Shown piece after piece: positions 26,828 to 35,577 of a stretch of DNA of 64,000 nt (position 1 is the stretch's first letter; the number at the start of each line of letters is the position of its first letter). A program made the translations under genes and the position numbers. Source of the DNA: Piscibacillus halophilus (lineage in GTDB: Bacteria; Bacillota; Bacilli; Bacillales; Alkalibacillaceae); contig NZ_FOES01000005.1 in NCBI RefSeq assembly GCF_900110685.1, forward strand, positions 1-64,000, read 5' to 3'. The notes below the pieces were generated by a model. It searched no databases, had not been told where the DNA came from, and saw nothing but the letters and a program-made list of their open reading frames with translations.

Positions 26828-27833
26828 CGGCTTTTACCTCCTGAATAATGACTTGTTTCTCAAGGTGTTGTAAGGCGTTATTAATCTCCTCATCTTCACC
26901 TTGTAACTCAACGATTAAATTTCCAAAAGGAGTTTGTTGTAACTCAGTAATTTGGCCATACAAAACATTCACCTCTACATTAAAATGTTTGGCCACATTT
27001 GATAAAACGGGTTGACTTGCCGAACCGTCTCTGAAGGTGACGCGATATATATGACGGGCCTCAACTTCTTTTAATATAGACTCTGGAATTTCGTCATTCA
27101 TCACGGTTTGAACGAATTTTTGTGTTGTTGGATGTTTAGGTTGAGAGAATAAGTCAAAAATCGATCCATGTTCGACAACTTTTCCGTTCTCCATCACCGC
27201 CACTCGATCACAAATTTCCTTAATGACATTCATCTCGTGGGTGATAATTAAGACCGTGATGTTATATTCATCTCGCACCTTTTTTAACAACTTTAAGATA
27301 GACTTGGTTGTCTCTGGATCAAGGGCAGATGTTGCTTCATCACACAATAATATACTTGGTGATGTAGCCAGTGCTCTCGCAATACCGACACGCTGTTTTT
27401 GACCGCCCGACAATTGATCCGGATAATGGTTCGCACGATCGGTTAATCCTACAAACTCTAGGATCTCCTCGACTCGTTTTTTGACTTCACGTTTTGGTGT
27501 ACCTGCAAGCGTGAGCGGAAACGCGATATTATGGTATACGGTTTTGGTTTCAAGTAAGTTGAAATGTTGAAAAATCATTCCAATATCTCGGCGGATATTT
27601 CGAAGTTCACTTGCTGATACTCGGGACATGTCTTGACCATCTATCTTGACTTGACCTGAAGTTGGACGTTCCAATTGGTTTACTAAACGGACTAGCGTAC
27701 TTTTACCAGCACCACTAAACCCTATAACTCCAAAGATTTCCCCTTTCTGAATGTCCAAATCGACTTGATCAACCGCTTTAAACGATGTCCCTTCATGCTC
27801 GAATGTCTTGGTAACTTGATCAAAACGAATCAT
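26817..27833 (-). CDS. metN: MetN, methionine ABC importer ATPase
   Basis: A 338-residue ATPase. It has Walker A GFSGAGKSTL, the signature [15 protein letters not shown] and Walker B ILLCDEATSALD. A C-terminal NIL regulatory domain (~265-338, including ARHIYRVTF) binds methionine in homologues and gives transinhibition. AGGAGG lies close before ATG 27833. It is the first gene behind the SAM riboswitch, which should switch it off when SAM is abundant. Confidence 0.95.
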   Translation of the reverse strand: MIRFDQVTKTFEHEGTSFKAVDQVDLDIQKGEIFGVIGFSGAGKSTLVRLVNQLERPTSGQVKIDGQDMSRVSASELRNIRRDIGMIFQHFNLLETKTVYHNIAFPLTLAGTPKREVKKRVEEILEFVGLTDRANHYPDQLSGGQKQRVGIARALATSPSILLCDEATSALDPETTKSILKLLKKVRDEYNITVLIITHEMNVIKEICDRVAVMENGKVVEHGSIFDLFSQPKHPTTQKFVQTVMNDEIPESILKEVEARHIYRVTFRDGSASQPVLSNVAKHFNVEVNVLYGQITELQQTPFGNLIVELQGEDEEINNALQHLEKQVIIQEVKADGR

Positions 27834-27857
27834 GTAAGTTCCTCCTAAACATTAAAA

Positions 27858-28040
27858 ACCCTCTCCCCTTATCCAAAAAAGATAAGAAGAGAGGGTTGCA
27901 TTCATGTATGTATCCCAGCTCTTCTTATCTTTCAAACACTTATAAGTGCTTGCTGGAATTGGCACAGTATCTGATCGAATCAGATCCGCTGCCGAGGTTT
28001 CTTAGGGCCAGTCCCTCCACCTCTCGGGATAAGAAGAATG
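27858..28040 (-). ncRNA. S-box (SAM-I) riboswitch with terminator, controls metNPQ
   Basis: Read on the minus strand, the aptamer opens with CUUAUC..GAGAGGUGGAGGGA, followed by CUGGCCC and the AAACC-CGGCA-like core, the P3/P4 hairpins, and closes the P1 helix with GAUAAGAAG near 27920. The expression platform is a strong terminator (AACCCTCTCCCCTTATC paired with GATAAGAAGAGAGGGTT, 27858-27897) followed by a T-run. The terminator shares the GAUAAGAAGAG strand used for antitermination. This is the standard OFF switch upon SAM binding. Confidence 0.95.
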
Positions 28041-28068
28041 TGTTTCGTATTATTTTGTGATGTTTTCC

Positions 28069-28097
28069 ATAATAATCTGATTTTTATCTGATGTCAA
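28069..28097 (-). promoter_or_regulatory. sigma-A promoter of metNPQ
   Basis: TTGACA (28092-28097) and TATTAT (28069-28074) are separated by exactly 17 bases on the minus strand, placing the transcript start just upstream of the S-box. Confidence 0.8.
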
Positions 28098-28190
28098 TAT
28101 TTTTTTAACATTATTTTTATTGCTACGGGCCACCTATTGTCTAGATCATATCAAGATTTGTCTAATTAATTTTTAGTTTTGTCTTGTAAC

Positions 28191-29144
28191 CTATACCTTT
28201 TGTTTTTTCGTTAGGAAATCCACGATTCCCATAGCACATACTTCCAAGTCTAAATTCAAGTATTTATAGACCTTATGATTGCTCGGAACGTTTTGTTCTA
28301 CCAAATGTGTTGTCACAATATGGCTCAAACCCTCTGTTACGGCAACAGTTTTTTCTTCAAATGAAGCTTCCGATTTCTCTTTAAACACTTGCTCCCCTAC
28401 TTCAACAAAACGAGGCAGCCAGAAACGGATTTGCTCATAAACATGCTTAGGGTCACGAGAACGTCCGTAATGCCCAAAGTAAATTTGATCTACGTTTAAG
28501 TTCTCGATTTTCTTAAGTGAATTCAGCATAGCATCAGGGTCAAACTGATTCGGTGATGTGGACGGCAACACGAAGTTAAGCCCTTCTGCTTGTGGGTAAT
28601 AGACTCCAATGGTATCTCCTGTAAAAATTCCATTACTTAATGAATCATAGATACTAAAGTGATGCTTTGCATGACCGGGAGAGTCGTAAAACGTCAGTAC
28701 TCTATCACCAATGTCTAATGTATCACCGTCCTCTTTCGCAACTAACCGGTCTTCTGGCACCGGAACGATTGGATCGAATAATTCATCAAACTGATCTCCA
28801 TAAACAGCTCGAGCTCCAGCGATTAACTTTGTCGGATCGGCTAAGTGACGTTTTCCTTTAGGGTGAACATACACCTTCGCATTTGGGCAATGCTCTAGAA
28901 AAAGTCCAGCACCCCCTGCATGATCTAAATGAATGTGCGTCACAATAATATGTTTTACATCTTTGGGATCAACCCCTAAATCTTTTAGACCTTCCAATAA
29001 ATAAGGCACAGACGGACTAGCACTTGTTTCAACTATCGTTAATTCTTCTGAGTGAATAATGTAAGACCCTGTCCGTTCTGGCATTCCTAAATCAAACAAA
29101 TCTATCAACGTCATATCATTTCCTAAATCAACTGGTTGTGACAT
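28191..29144 (-). CDS. MBL-fold metallo-hydrolase
   Basis: A 317-residue protein with the metallo-beta-lactamase fold. The zinc motif THIHLDHAGG (HxHxDH) lies at ~85-92, and further ligands come from GHAKHHFS (~157), FTGDTIGVYY and FGHYGRS (~223). The C-terminal ~80 residues are helical, as in the family of lactonase/glyoxalase-II-like enzymes of bacilli. The substrate cannot be told. The start has AGGAGGT upstream. It is transcribed alone on the minus strand and divergently from the next gene. Confidence 0.85.
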   Translation of the reverse strand: MSQPVDLGNDMTLIDLFDLGMPERTGSYIIHSEELTIVETSASPSVPYLLEGLKDLGVDPKDVKHIIVTHIHLDHAGGAGLFLEHCPNAKVYVHPKGKRHLADPTKLIAGARAVYGDQFDELFDPIVPVPEDRLVAKEDGDTLDIGDRVLTFYDSPGHAKHHFSIYDSLSNGIFTGDTIGVYYPQAEGLNFVLPSTSPNQFDPDAMLNSLKKIENLNVDQIYFGHYGRSRDPKHVYEQIRFWLPRFVEVGEQVFKEKSEASFEEKTVAVTEGLSHIVTTHLVEQNVPSNHKVYKYLNLDLEVCAMGIVDFLTKKQKV

Positions 29145-29269
29145 AGCGACCTCCTGTTTGTTAAGTTCTCAATAACTGTTTTCTATTTTTATTATAAAAA
29201 ACCTTCTTTTAAAGGCTCTAAAATTTTCCAAAATGGAGTATAATGTTGTCTAAAAGGGAGCTGGGGATT

Positions 29270-29887
29270 ATGAAATTTTTAAAAAAGGATGTTAAATCGA
29301 ATGGCAAAACGATTCAGTACACTTTAATCACACAAAAGAGTGACCAACTCGTGATTGTGCTACCTGGAGCCGGATACACTGCACAAGCACCGTGGCTTTA
29401 TTATTCAACAAGTTTATTTGTAGAAAAAGATTATGATGTGTTACACGTCAATTATTCCTATACTCAAAATGAATTTGAGGCGTTAGGGGCGACCGGATTT
29501 AGCCAAGACGTGTGCCAGGTAATTAATCAAGTAGTGTCTAATTATAAAGAGATTATTTTTTGTGCCAAATCACTTGGAACCTTAGCATTATCACATATTA
29601 TAGATGAATATCAACCCAGCTATTCTATTTGGCTCACTCCACTCCTGCAGCGAGATGATGTCTATCAAAAATTAATAGAAACCGACTACAGAGGGCTTAT
29701 TGTAATTGGCGATGAAGACCCCTGTTATATCGAAGATCGATTTAACGATATTAAAGATAACTCTAGCTTGAGATTAACTTTAATAAAAGGTGCCAACCAT
29801 GGCTTAGAGCTAAAAGATCAACACCCCTCGCATTCCATAGATGTTTTAAAAGATTACTTGAATCAATTGGATCATATTCTTTGTTAA
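29270..29887 (+). CDS. small alpha/beta-hydrolase
   Basis: A 205-residue protein of alpha/beta-hydrolase type. It shows LVIVLPGAGYTAQAPWLYY (oxyanion-loop region), a nucleophile-elbow-like FCAKSLGTLALSH (Ser in AKSLG), IVIGDEDPCY (Asp) and KGANHGLE (His), so a Ser-Asp-His triad seems complete. ATG 29270 is chosen because AAGGGAG lies 9 bases before it. The in-frame ATG 29243 overlaps a TATAAT box (29239-29244). Substrate unknown. Confidence 0.8.
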   Translation: MKFLKKDVKSNGKTIQYTLITQKSDQLVIVLPGAGYTAQAPWLYYSTSLFVEKDYDVLHVNYSYTQNEFEALGATGFSQDVCQVINQVVSNYKEIIFCAKSLGTLALSHIIDEYQPSYSIWLTPLLQRDDVYQKLIETDYRGLIVIGDEDPCYIEDRFNDIKDNSSLRLTLIKGANHGLELKDQHPSHSIDVLKDYLNQLDHILC

Positions 29888-29889
29888 TT

Positions 29890-30057
29890 AGATAATAAAA
29901 ATAGATTTTAAGATAATAAATCCTTAAAAATAGAGAATAAGTTTTTAAATTTAGATAATAAATCTGAAAAAATGGATAATAAATTCTTAGATTTAGAGAA
30001 TAAACGCTAAAAATTAGATAATGAATTCTTTCATTTGACGATAGTCCTCTCCGGAGA
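29890..30057. repeat. eight tandem 21-bp AT-rich units
   Basis: Eight consecutive units of exactly 21 bp each begin with a variant of AGATAATAAAT (AGATAATAA, AGAGAATAA, GGATAATAA, the last one GACGATAGT being degenerate). The tail of each unit is A/T-rich and variable. The array fills the space between the hydrolase stop and the ribosome site of the next gene. The period equals two DNA helical turns. Confidence 0.85.
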
Positions 30058-30099
30058 TTAAACTTAAATAATAAAAAAATTTCGAAAAGGAGTGATCGT

Positions 30100-30462
30100 A
30101 TGGCAACTGAACGGCAGAAATTTTTCGAAGAATTCAATCAGGCGTTTATGACAGGTGATGTGGATTTTATTCTAGATAGTGTAACAGATGATGTTCGGTG
30201 GGAAATGGTTGGTGACGATATGATTGTAGGTAAAGAGGCCCTTCGTGAAGCACTAGGTGGTGTCAAAACGAACGACACGTTTAAGTTAACCATTTATAAT
30301 ACGATCACTCATGGGACTGCTGCATCCGTTAATGGCGTCATTACGTTCACAACGAAAGAAGGCGAACATAAAAAGTTTGGCTTTTGTGACGTTTATAGAT
30401 TGAGTAGTCATAAATCTGGAAAAATAAAAGAGCTAACCTCTTATGTTGTTGAAATGAATTAA
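30100..30462 (+). CDS. NTF2-like / SnoaL-like protein
   Basis: A 120-residue cytosolic protein with the NTF2-like pattern. An N-terminal helix (FFEEFNQAFMTGDVDFIL) is followed by VTDDVRWEMVGDDMIVGKEAL and antiparallel strands ending FCDVYRLSS...KIKELTSYVVE. Such proteins are cone-shaped dimers that bind or isomerise small molecules. No substrate is suggested by context. AAAGGAGTG precedes the ATG. A terminator follows. Confidence 0.8.
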   Translation: MATERQKFFEEFNQAFMTGDVDFILDSVTDDVRWEMVGDDMIVGKEALREALGGVKTNDTFKLTIYNTITHGTAASVNGVITFTTKEGEHKKFGFCDVYRLSSHKSGKIKELTSYVVEMN

Positions 30463-30468
30463 AATGGC

Positions 30469-30493
30469 AAAATCCCGCTGAGGCGGGATTTTT
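30469..30493. terminator. bidirectional terminator
   Basis: The stem AATCCCGC / GCGGGATT with A- and T-runs on its two sides lies between the convergent NTF2-like and LysR genes. Confidence 0.9.
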
Positions 30494-31374
30494 CATTGAA
30501 AATGAAACTGTGAAACGAATTGGATAAAATCAACCTCTAAACTGTGATGGTATTTGGTTACAGCATAAGCACTTACATTAGGAAGGTTTAGATGAGGGGT
30601 TTCAATCTGAAGGATTCTTCCTTCTAACACTTCCCTGCGTATGGTTGATTTAGGTAGAAAAGACACGCCAAGTCCACTAATAATGAACCGTTTCGTAATA
30701 TGGTTTTGCGACACTTTCATCGTTTTCGTTTTGGGGTATGTAGCTTTAATTTGCGTAAGCAACGAATCCCAGTACACGGGATGGTTATGCGTTAGTAAGT
30801 AATACTCTTCTAATAACTGTTCAACTTCGAAGGCGGGAGCTATTTCTGCATCTAATCCATCATGCGGGACACAGAAAACTACAGGATCATCATACAACTT
30901 CTCTTGATGCAATAAACTTTGTCTCGTTTCAAGTAACGTAAACCCTAGATCCACGTCCTCTTTAAGGACAGCTTGTTCAATTTGATTAGACTCCATAATT
31001 TCCACGGAAATTTCGACCTCTGGGTTCTCTTCTAAATATTTTTTCAAAACAAAAGGCATAATCGTATCAGCAATGAGTGGAGAAATCGCTAGTTTCAAGC
31101 TCTTTCTATATCCTTGTGTGTAAGACTGAATATTGTTTAACCCATCTTGATGAAACTTTAACAACTGACGAGCATGCGGTAAATAGACCCTTCCTTCTTC
31201 TGTTAAACGGACAAAACGTTTGCCTCTTTCAAACAAAGTAACCCCAAGTTCCTTCTCCAATGATTTGACATGAACCGTTACGGTTGGTTGGGAAACATAA
31301 AGTCTTTCCGATGCCTTACGGAAATTTCCTGTCTCTGCGACTGTTACGAAGGTTTTCATCCAAGACAACTCCAT
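30493..31374 (-). CDS. citR: LysR-family regulator, CitR-like
   Basis: A 293-residue LysR regulator. The N-terminal winged HTH reads MELSWMKTFVTVAETGNFRKASERLYVSQPTVTVHVK, shown here in pieces: the recognition helix is ASERLYVSQPTVTVHVKSLE. The effector-binding domain spans ~90-290. It is divergent from a citrate synthase gene, as citR is from citA in B. subtilis, where CitR represses citA. The symbol rests on this arrangement. The 110-bp intergenic region has repeated TTAATTAAT-type LysR T-N11-A candidates. Confidence 0.85.
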   Translation of the reverse strand: MELSWMKTFVTVAETGNFRKASERLYVSQPTVTVHVKSLEKELGVTLFERGKRFVRLTEEGRVYLPHARQLLKFHQDGLNNIQSYTQGYRKSLKLAISPLIADTIMPFVLKKYLEENPEVEISVEIMESNQIEQAVLKEDVDLGFTLLETRQSLLHQEKLYDDPVVFCVPHDGLDAEIAPAFEVEQLLEEYYLLTHNHPVYWDSLLTQIKATYPKTKTMKVSQNHITKRFIISGLGVSFLPKSTIRREVLEGRILQIETPHLNLPNVSAYAVTKYHHSLEVDFIQFVSQFHFQ

Positions 31375-31449
31375 ACTTCACACCCTTTAATTAATAATCA
31401 TAATTAATTTAATTAATAACATTTAATTTTATTAATCAATCATACCTCA

Positions 31450-31455
31450 TATAAT
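31450..31455 (+). promoter_or_regulatory. -10 element of the citrate synthase promoter
   Basis: TATAAT lies 30 bases before the ATG, with AAGGAGGG between. The -35 region is poor, consistent with regulator dependence. AT-rich inverted motifs (ATTAAT...ATTAAT) crowd 31392-31438. Confidence 0.5.
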
Positions 31456-31484
31456 TATAGTAGACAATGTAAGGAGGGATTTAC

Positions 31485-32576
31485 ATGATTTATAAAGGAC
31501 TTAAAGGCGTAACATGCACGGAAACGACATTATCCATGATCGATGGTGAACGAGGTAAGCTCATCTATGCAGGCTACGACGCGAGAGATTTATCCATGAA
31601 TCACTCGTTTGAAGAAGTCGCATATTTGTTGTGGTATGGAACATTACCGAATGAGTCTGAACTACAGTGGATTGAAGAAAAGTTTAAAACGCATCGCAAC
31701 CTTCCTCACTATATGAAAAACATCATTGAAAACTTACCTAAAGAATTGGGAATACTCGACGTCTTACGTACAAGTATCTCATCTGTACATTTGAACTCAC
31801 CAGAGATCCCGACGGTGGAAGACGCTATTCGATTAACTGCCATCATACCAGCCATCATCGCTTACCGATTACACAGTCTAGGTACGAAAAAATTCCCAAC
31901 TATTCGCCAAGACCTTAACCACGTCGCTTATTATTACTACATGGCGACTGGTATTGACCCAAAACCAGAACTCACTCACGCACTTGAAACTTATATGATT
32001 TTAACGATGGAACACGGATTAAACGCTTCGACCTTTTCAGCACGAGTAACAGCTTCATCAGAGTCTGATCTCGCATCATCTATGACATCTGCCATTGGAA
32101 CCATGAAAGGCCCACTACACGGCGGGGCTCCAACTGGTGTCATAGAGCTATTAAATGATGCTTCTCATTCCAACAATATTAAATCGATGATTCGTGAAAA
32201 AATGGAACGCGGGGAAAAGCTAATGGGATTCGGCCACCGTGTTTATAAAACACTCGACCCTCGAGCAGAGGCCTTAAAAGAAATCCTCCAGCAAAACCCA
32301 AAAGCAGATCAATGGTTTAGCTTAGCTTTGGAGCTTGAGGACATTGCGATTCAAACACTAGAAGAATTAAAGCCTGGACGCAATCTTTACACAAATGTTG
32401 AGTATTATGCGGCAGCTGTCATGAAAGCATTAAACATTGATTCGTCACTATTCACTGCCACATTTACCGCGAGTCGAATAGTGGGTTGGTCTGCCCACGT
32501 TATGGAGCAACGTTCTAACAATACGATATTTAGACCAAATGCTGAATATATTGGTCCTGTTCCGACAACTTTTTAA
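31485..32576 (+). CDS. citA: citrate synthase
   Basis: A 363-residue type-II-like short citrate synthase that condenses acetyl-CoA and oxaloacetate. The catalytic motifs GPLHGGAPTGV and GFGHRVYKTLDPRA are complete, and the C-terminal RIVGWSAHVMEQRSNN carries the active Asp-equivalent/Arg region. Length matches the B. subtilis CitA/CitZ group. Divergent pairing with a LysR regulator favours CitA over the main enzyme CitZ, which normally sits with icd and mdh. A terminator overlaps the stop. Confidence 0.92.
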   Translation: MIYKGLKGVTCTETTLSMIDGERGKLIYAGYDARDLSMNHSFEEVAYLLWYGTLPNESELQWIEEKFKTHRNLPHYMKNIIENLPKELGILDVLRTSISSVHLNSPEIPTVEDAIRLTAIIPAIIAYRLHSLGTKKFPTIRQDLNHVAYYYYMATGIDPKPELTHALETYMILTMEHGLNASTFSARVTASSESDLASSMTSAIGTMKGPLHGGAPTGVIELLNDASHSNNIKSMIREKMERGEKLMGFGHRVYKTLDPRAEALKEILQQNPKADQWFSLALELEDIAIQTLEELKPGRNLYTNVEYYAAAVMKALNIDSSLFTATFTASRIVGWSAHVMEQRSNNTIFRPNAEYIGPVPTTF

Positions 32577-32600
32577 CCCCTTTTTCCTAAGGGGTTTTTA
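32575..32600 (+). terminator. terminator after citrate synthase
   Basis: The hairpin AACCCC / GGGGTT is followed by TTTTTATTT directly at the citA stop codon. Confidence 0.85.
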
Positions 32601-32772
32601 TTTGGTTAAATAACTTAATTTCGGTTATTTTCGTGTTAAAACGGGAAAAAAGGATAATATAGGTAATGATAGAAGAATGGCGATAGACTCAGAGTCATAT
32701 TATCATGTTGAGCAATGTGGTTCATGATAAAATAAAATTAAGCTTTGTCATTTCAAAAAACGAGGTGGTAAC

Positions 32773-33183
32773 ATGTCCACAAAATTAGACCTTACCGAAG
32801 TAGAGCGCCAAAAATTACGCATGGCCAAAATTAGGCTTGGTGACCTACATTTAATTCGTCCTGAAGAATTAGCAAAAGCCATTCAGGTTACCTTAGAAAG
32901 AGCCAAATACATCACAGGTCTTGCGATATTCCAACAAATTCCTTCTATCGGTTACCGAATGGCTTATAACCTTGTACACTATTTAAATATTTACTCATTA
33001 AAAGAAATTAAAGATTATGATCCCGCCTACCTTTTCGATTGGTTTGAAGAGATTGTAGGCGAACGAATAGACCCTTGTGTAGAAGATCAAATCCGTTGTG
33101 TGATTCATCATGCCAACAACCCCGGTAGCGACAAACAGTGGTTTGATTTTACCGAGCAACGAAAAATGGATCGGCTAGCTTAG
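32773..33183 (+). CDS. Cdd1-type helix-hairpin-helix protein ('pathogenicity locus' family)
   Basis: A 136-residue protein. The middle reads FQQIPSIGYRMAYNLVHYL, a helix-hairpin-helix (GxG-like PSIGYRMA) of the kind that binds DNA. The C-terminal C...DQIRCVIHHANNPGSDKQWF and FTEQRK are hallmarks of the Cdd1 family. The biochemical role is unknown, and the old family name does not imply virulence. GAGGTGG precedes ATG. Its stop lies 3 bp before the duplicated target of the ISL3 element. Confidence 0.85.
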   Translation: MSTKLDLTEVERQKLRMAKIRLGDLHLIRPEELAKAIQVTLERAKYITGLAIFQQIPSIGYRMAYNLVHYLNIYSLKEIKDYDPAYLFDWFEEIVGERIDPCVEDQIRCVIHHANNPGSDKQWFDFTEQRKMDRLA

Positions 33184-33186
33184 GTT

Positions 33187-33194
33187 ATAAAATT
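33187..33194. repeat. left target-site duplication of the ISL3 element
   Basis: ATAAAATT here is identical to 36510-36517 on the other side of the element. ISL3 elements make 8-bp duplications. Confidence 0.8.
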
Positions 33195-33224
33195 GGGTAA
33201 TCGGAAAATAGTGTGGAAAGAGGG

Positions 33225-34565
33225 TTAAAAAGTACCCTCTTCCATAGCCTTAGACAGTGTGGAAAAATCAGCACCATAAATTTCTTCATACACCCATTCA
33301 TAACCAGTTTGTGACCAACTTGGGAATTGATCGGGTAACATTTTTCCAAAAGTAACTTCAACTTCTTTGAATTTCTTTTTCTTTTTAACTTTACGATAGC
33401 CTTGAGTAAACAAAATCTTTGCTCTAAGGGCTTCAAAAGAATAACCACGACCAACATGGTTCATTGTCTTAATTAAACGATTGAGGGATTCCGTATAAGC
33501 GTTTGTAATAGGAGAATTGAAATAGTTGAATATTTCTTCTTCCCAATTATTCATAGCCCTAATCAGATCTTCAAAATAAGTCATTAATTCTTTAGGTACA
33601 TTTGAAACCCAATTTTGATAGAGTATATAGGCATCGTTGATTGATTCAGCTTCATAGATGTCAAAGAATTGCTCTTTGAGTTCATAAGCCTGTCCGAGTA
33701 ATGGAAAGTTCTGAGTCCATACCTGTAGCTTTATCTGGTCATCAAAGTCTGTTAAGTCTTTACTCCTTGTAAGAAGCACATAACGATCTCTCATAAGTTG
33801 TCTACGTTCTTTGGCTGTAATATTTTTACGGTTAGCTTTTCGGATTTTCTCTAAGGCTTCATTGGCTAATTTAACGACATGGAATTTGTCAATTACGATT
33901 TTGGCATGTGGTATCACTGTGTTAACAGCACTCTTATAAGGATTCCACATATCCATTGCTACAAGTTCAATTTTATCAATGTCTTGGAGCTTTGAAAGAT
34001 AACTGATAACATTATCTTTATTGCGTTTGCGTAAGATGTCAATTACTGACTTGTTTTCAACATCTGTGATGACACAACGATAGTTTTTAAGTAAATGGAC
34101 TTCATCAATACCAAGCCATTTAGGAGTTCTAAAATCAGTTTGAGCTTCAAGCTCATCAACGTAGTCATTAAAGATGTTTCGTACAGTCTTTTCGTCAACG
34201 CCAATCTCTTCTGCAACACTGGTAAACGTTTTTACAAGGCTTGCTTCTTGAATCCAATTAATTAGCCTATTGGTAACAGAACGGCCTTCATCTATATCTG
34301 GAAGACTTTCAAAGAATGTAGCCCCACACTCATTACATTTGTAACGTTGTCTTTTAACGAAGATGCCAACTCGTTTAGCGTGCATCGGCAAATCAAAGAA
34401 TAATTGTTCCTTTTTACCATGCTTATATAGATTAGCAACCGTACCACATTTTGGGCAATAAGAAGGAGGTGGCAATGTAGTCTCAACTAAGAACCTATAA
34501 TCATATTCACTCTCCTTCATATCAATAATCTTAAAACTTGGTAGATTGAGCATATTAGTTGTCAT
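33225..34565 (-). CDS. ISL3-family transposase
   Basis: A 446-residue DDE transposase. It has an N-terminal zinc-binding domain (CPKCGTVANLYKHGK and CNECGATFFES), an HTH region (FTSVAEEIGVDEKTVRNIF) and a DDE core with first Asp in LGIDEVHLLKN, second in AMDMWNPYKSA and Glu in TNAYTESLNRLIK. It appears intact and so probably active. Start ATG 34565 (MTTNML) is used because AAAGGGA lies upstream. An in-frame upstream start at 34595 lacks one. Confidence 0.93.
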   Translation of the reverse strand: MTTNMLNLPSFKIIDMKESEYDYRFLVETTLPPPSYCPKCGTVANLYKHGKKEQLFFDLPMHAKRVGIFVKRQRYKCNECGATFFESLPDIDEGRSVTNRLINWIQEASLVKTFTSVAEEIGVDEKTVRNIFNDYVDELEAQTDFRTPKWLGIDEVHLLKNYRCVITDVENKSVIDILRKRNKDNVISYLSKLQDIDKIELVAMDMWNPYKSAVNTVIPHAKIVIDKFHVVKLANEALEKIRKANRKNITAKERRQLMRDRYVLLTRSKDLTDFDDQIKLQVWTQNFPLLGQAYELKEQFFDIYEAESINDAYILYQNWVSNVPKELMTYFEDLIRAMNNWEEEIFNYFNSPITNAYTESLNRLIKTMNHVGRGYSFEALRAKILFTQGYRKVKKKKKFKEVEVTFGKMLPDQFPSWSQTGYEWVYEEIYGADFSTLSKAMEEGTF

Positions 34566-34680
34566 TATTTCATTTCCCTTTGTTTTATTGAGCATTTAAT
34601 AAGAAAATCATATGAATTGCAGTTAAATAAGAAAGGCATTACTTAGCTATCACAGTAATGCCTTCATTAGTACAAACAGG

Positions 34681-35577
34681 TTATTTAGAAAACAGTCCAC
34701 AATTGCTTAGTATTTCATCTGTGCCAAGTAAGGTAGCTTCTTCTATCCCCACATTATTGGTTTCCATGAAAGACTGCACTGCATGGTAGCCTACTGCATA
34801 ACCAGCAAATGGTGATAAGCCAACAGGTTGATAGCCTTGTTCCTTTGCAATGGTATCACCAAACATATAACTGCTGACCTCAGCAAACCCTTTAATATCT
34901 AAAGCATCCTTTATAACTTCTTTTGAATATTCTAAGTCCTCTTTATCAAAAGAAGTAACCCAAGGTCCTAAAAGATCTTCTCCATAAAGTTCTTTTGCAA
35001 ATGACTCAGCTAAACCCTCTATAATTAAGTAATCACCAACGGTAACGTCTCCATGATCCCAATCAAAATATGAAAAACGGATATTATGATGGAATTCATG
35101 TGCAATTACAGCAGGAATCCTTGGAATATTATAGGAGTTTGGGTAAATAGATACTTGAATAAACCCTGGAATTCCTCCAAAACCACAATAACCTTTTTGT
35201 AATTCGAGCTTCTTCGGGTCAGCTATATACATACCAAATCTCAATTCATCAGCATTAATATTTATATTATTTTTTTCAATAAAATCAATACAATGATTCA
35301 AAGTGCTATGTGCTGTTTGAAGAGCCTGAATTTCTTTTAAACTTTCTAATGCTTGTCTTCCAGTTTGAGTATCTGATACATTAAGATAGCCAAGCATATT
35401 TGTAGCCATTATTACATCATACCCATTAGGTTGCTTAGCCTTTAATGGAACATTAATCATATTCCACATCTTTTCAAAAGGCTTCATCATTGAGTACCGA
35501 TAAAAATTTTCTTTATCTTCTTCCATTGAAAACAATTTATCGTATTGTTCAATTGTATCCTCAATTATTATTTTCAT
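34681..35577 (-). CDS. DUF2268 putative zinc metallopeptidase (passenger)
   Basis: A 298-residue protein of the DUF2268 family (predicted Zn-dependent proteases). The motif VIAHEFHHNIRF gives HExxH at ~168-172, and the downstream LIIEGLAESFAKELYG supplies the Glu ligand. No signal peptide, so it is probably cytosolic. The ATG has AAGAGGTGG in front and overlaps the regulator's end by 17 bp, so the two are translationally coupled. Its place within an ISL3 element under a drug-sensing type regulator suggests a stress or resistance role. That is inference. Confidence 0.85.
   Translation of the reverse strand: MKIIIEDTIEQYDKLFSMEEDKENFYRYSMMKPFEKMWNMINVPLKAKQPNGYDVIMATNMLGYLNVSDTQTGRQALESLKEIQALQTAHSTLNHCIDFIEKNNININADELRFGMYIADPKKLELQKGYCGFGGIPGFIQVSIYPNSYNIPRIPAVIAHEFHHNIRFSYFDWDHGDVTVGDYLIIEGLAESFAKELYGEDLLGPWVTSFDKEDLEYSKEVIKDALDIKGFAEVSSYMFGDTIAKEQGYQPVGLSPFAGYAVGYHAVQSFMETNNVGIEEATLLGTDEILSNCGLFSK

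Noticed and set aside
29890-30057. CRISPR array
   Set aside because: The unit is only 21 bp with no constant-length unique spacers. The conserved core is ~10 bp and A/T-rich, and no cas gene is near.
29763-30137. Minus-strand protein rich in Tyr/Leu/Ile
   Set aside because: It is an artefact of the 21-bp A/T-rich repeats read antisense. It overlaps two well-supported plus-strand genes and has no ribosome site.
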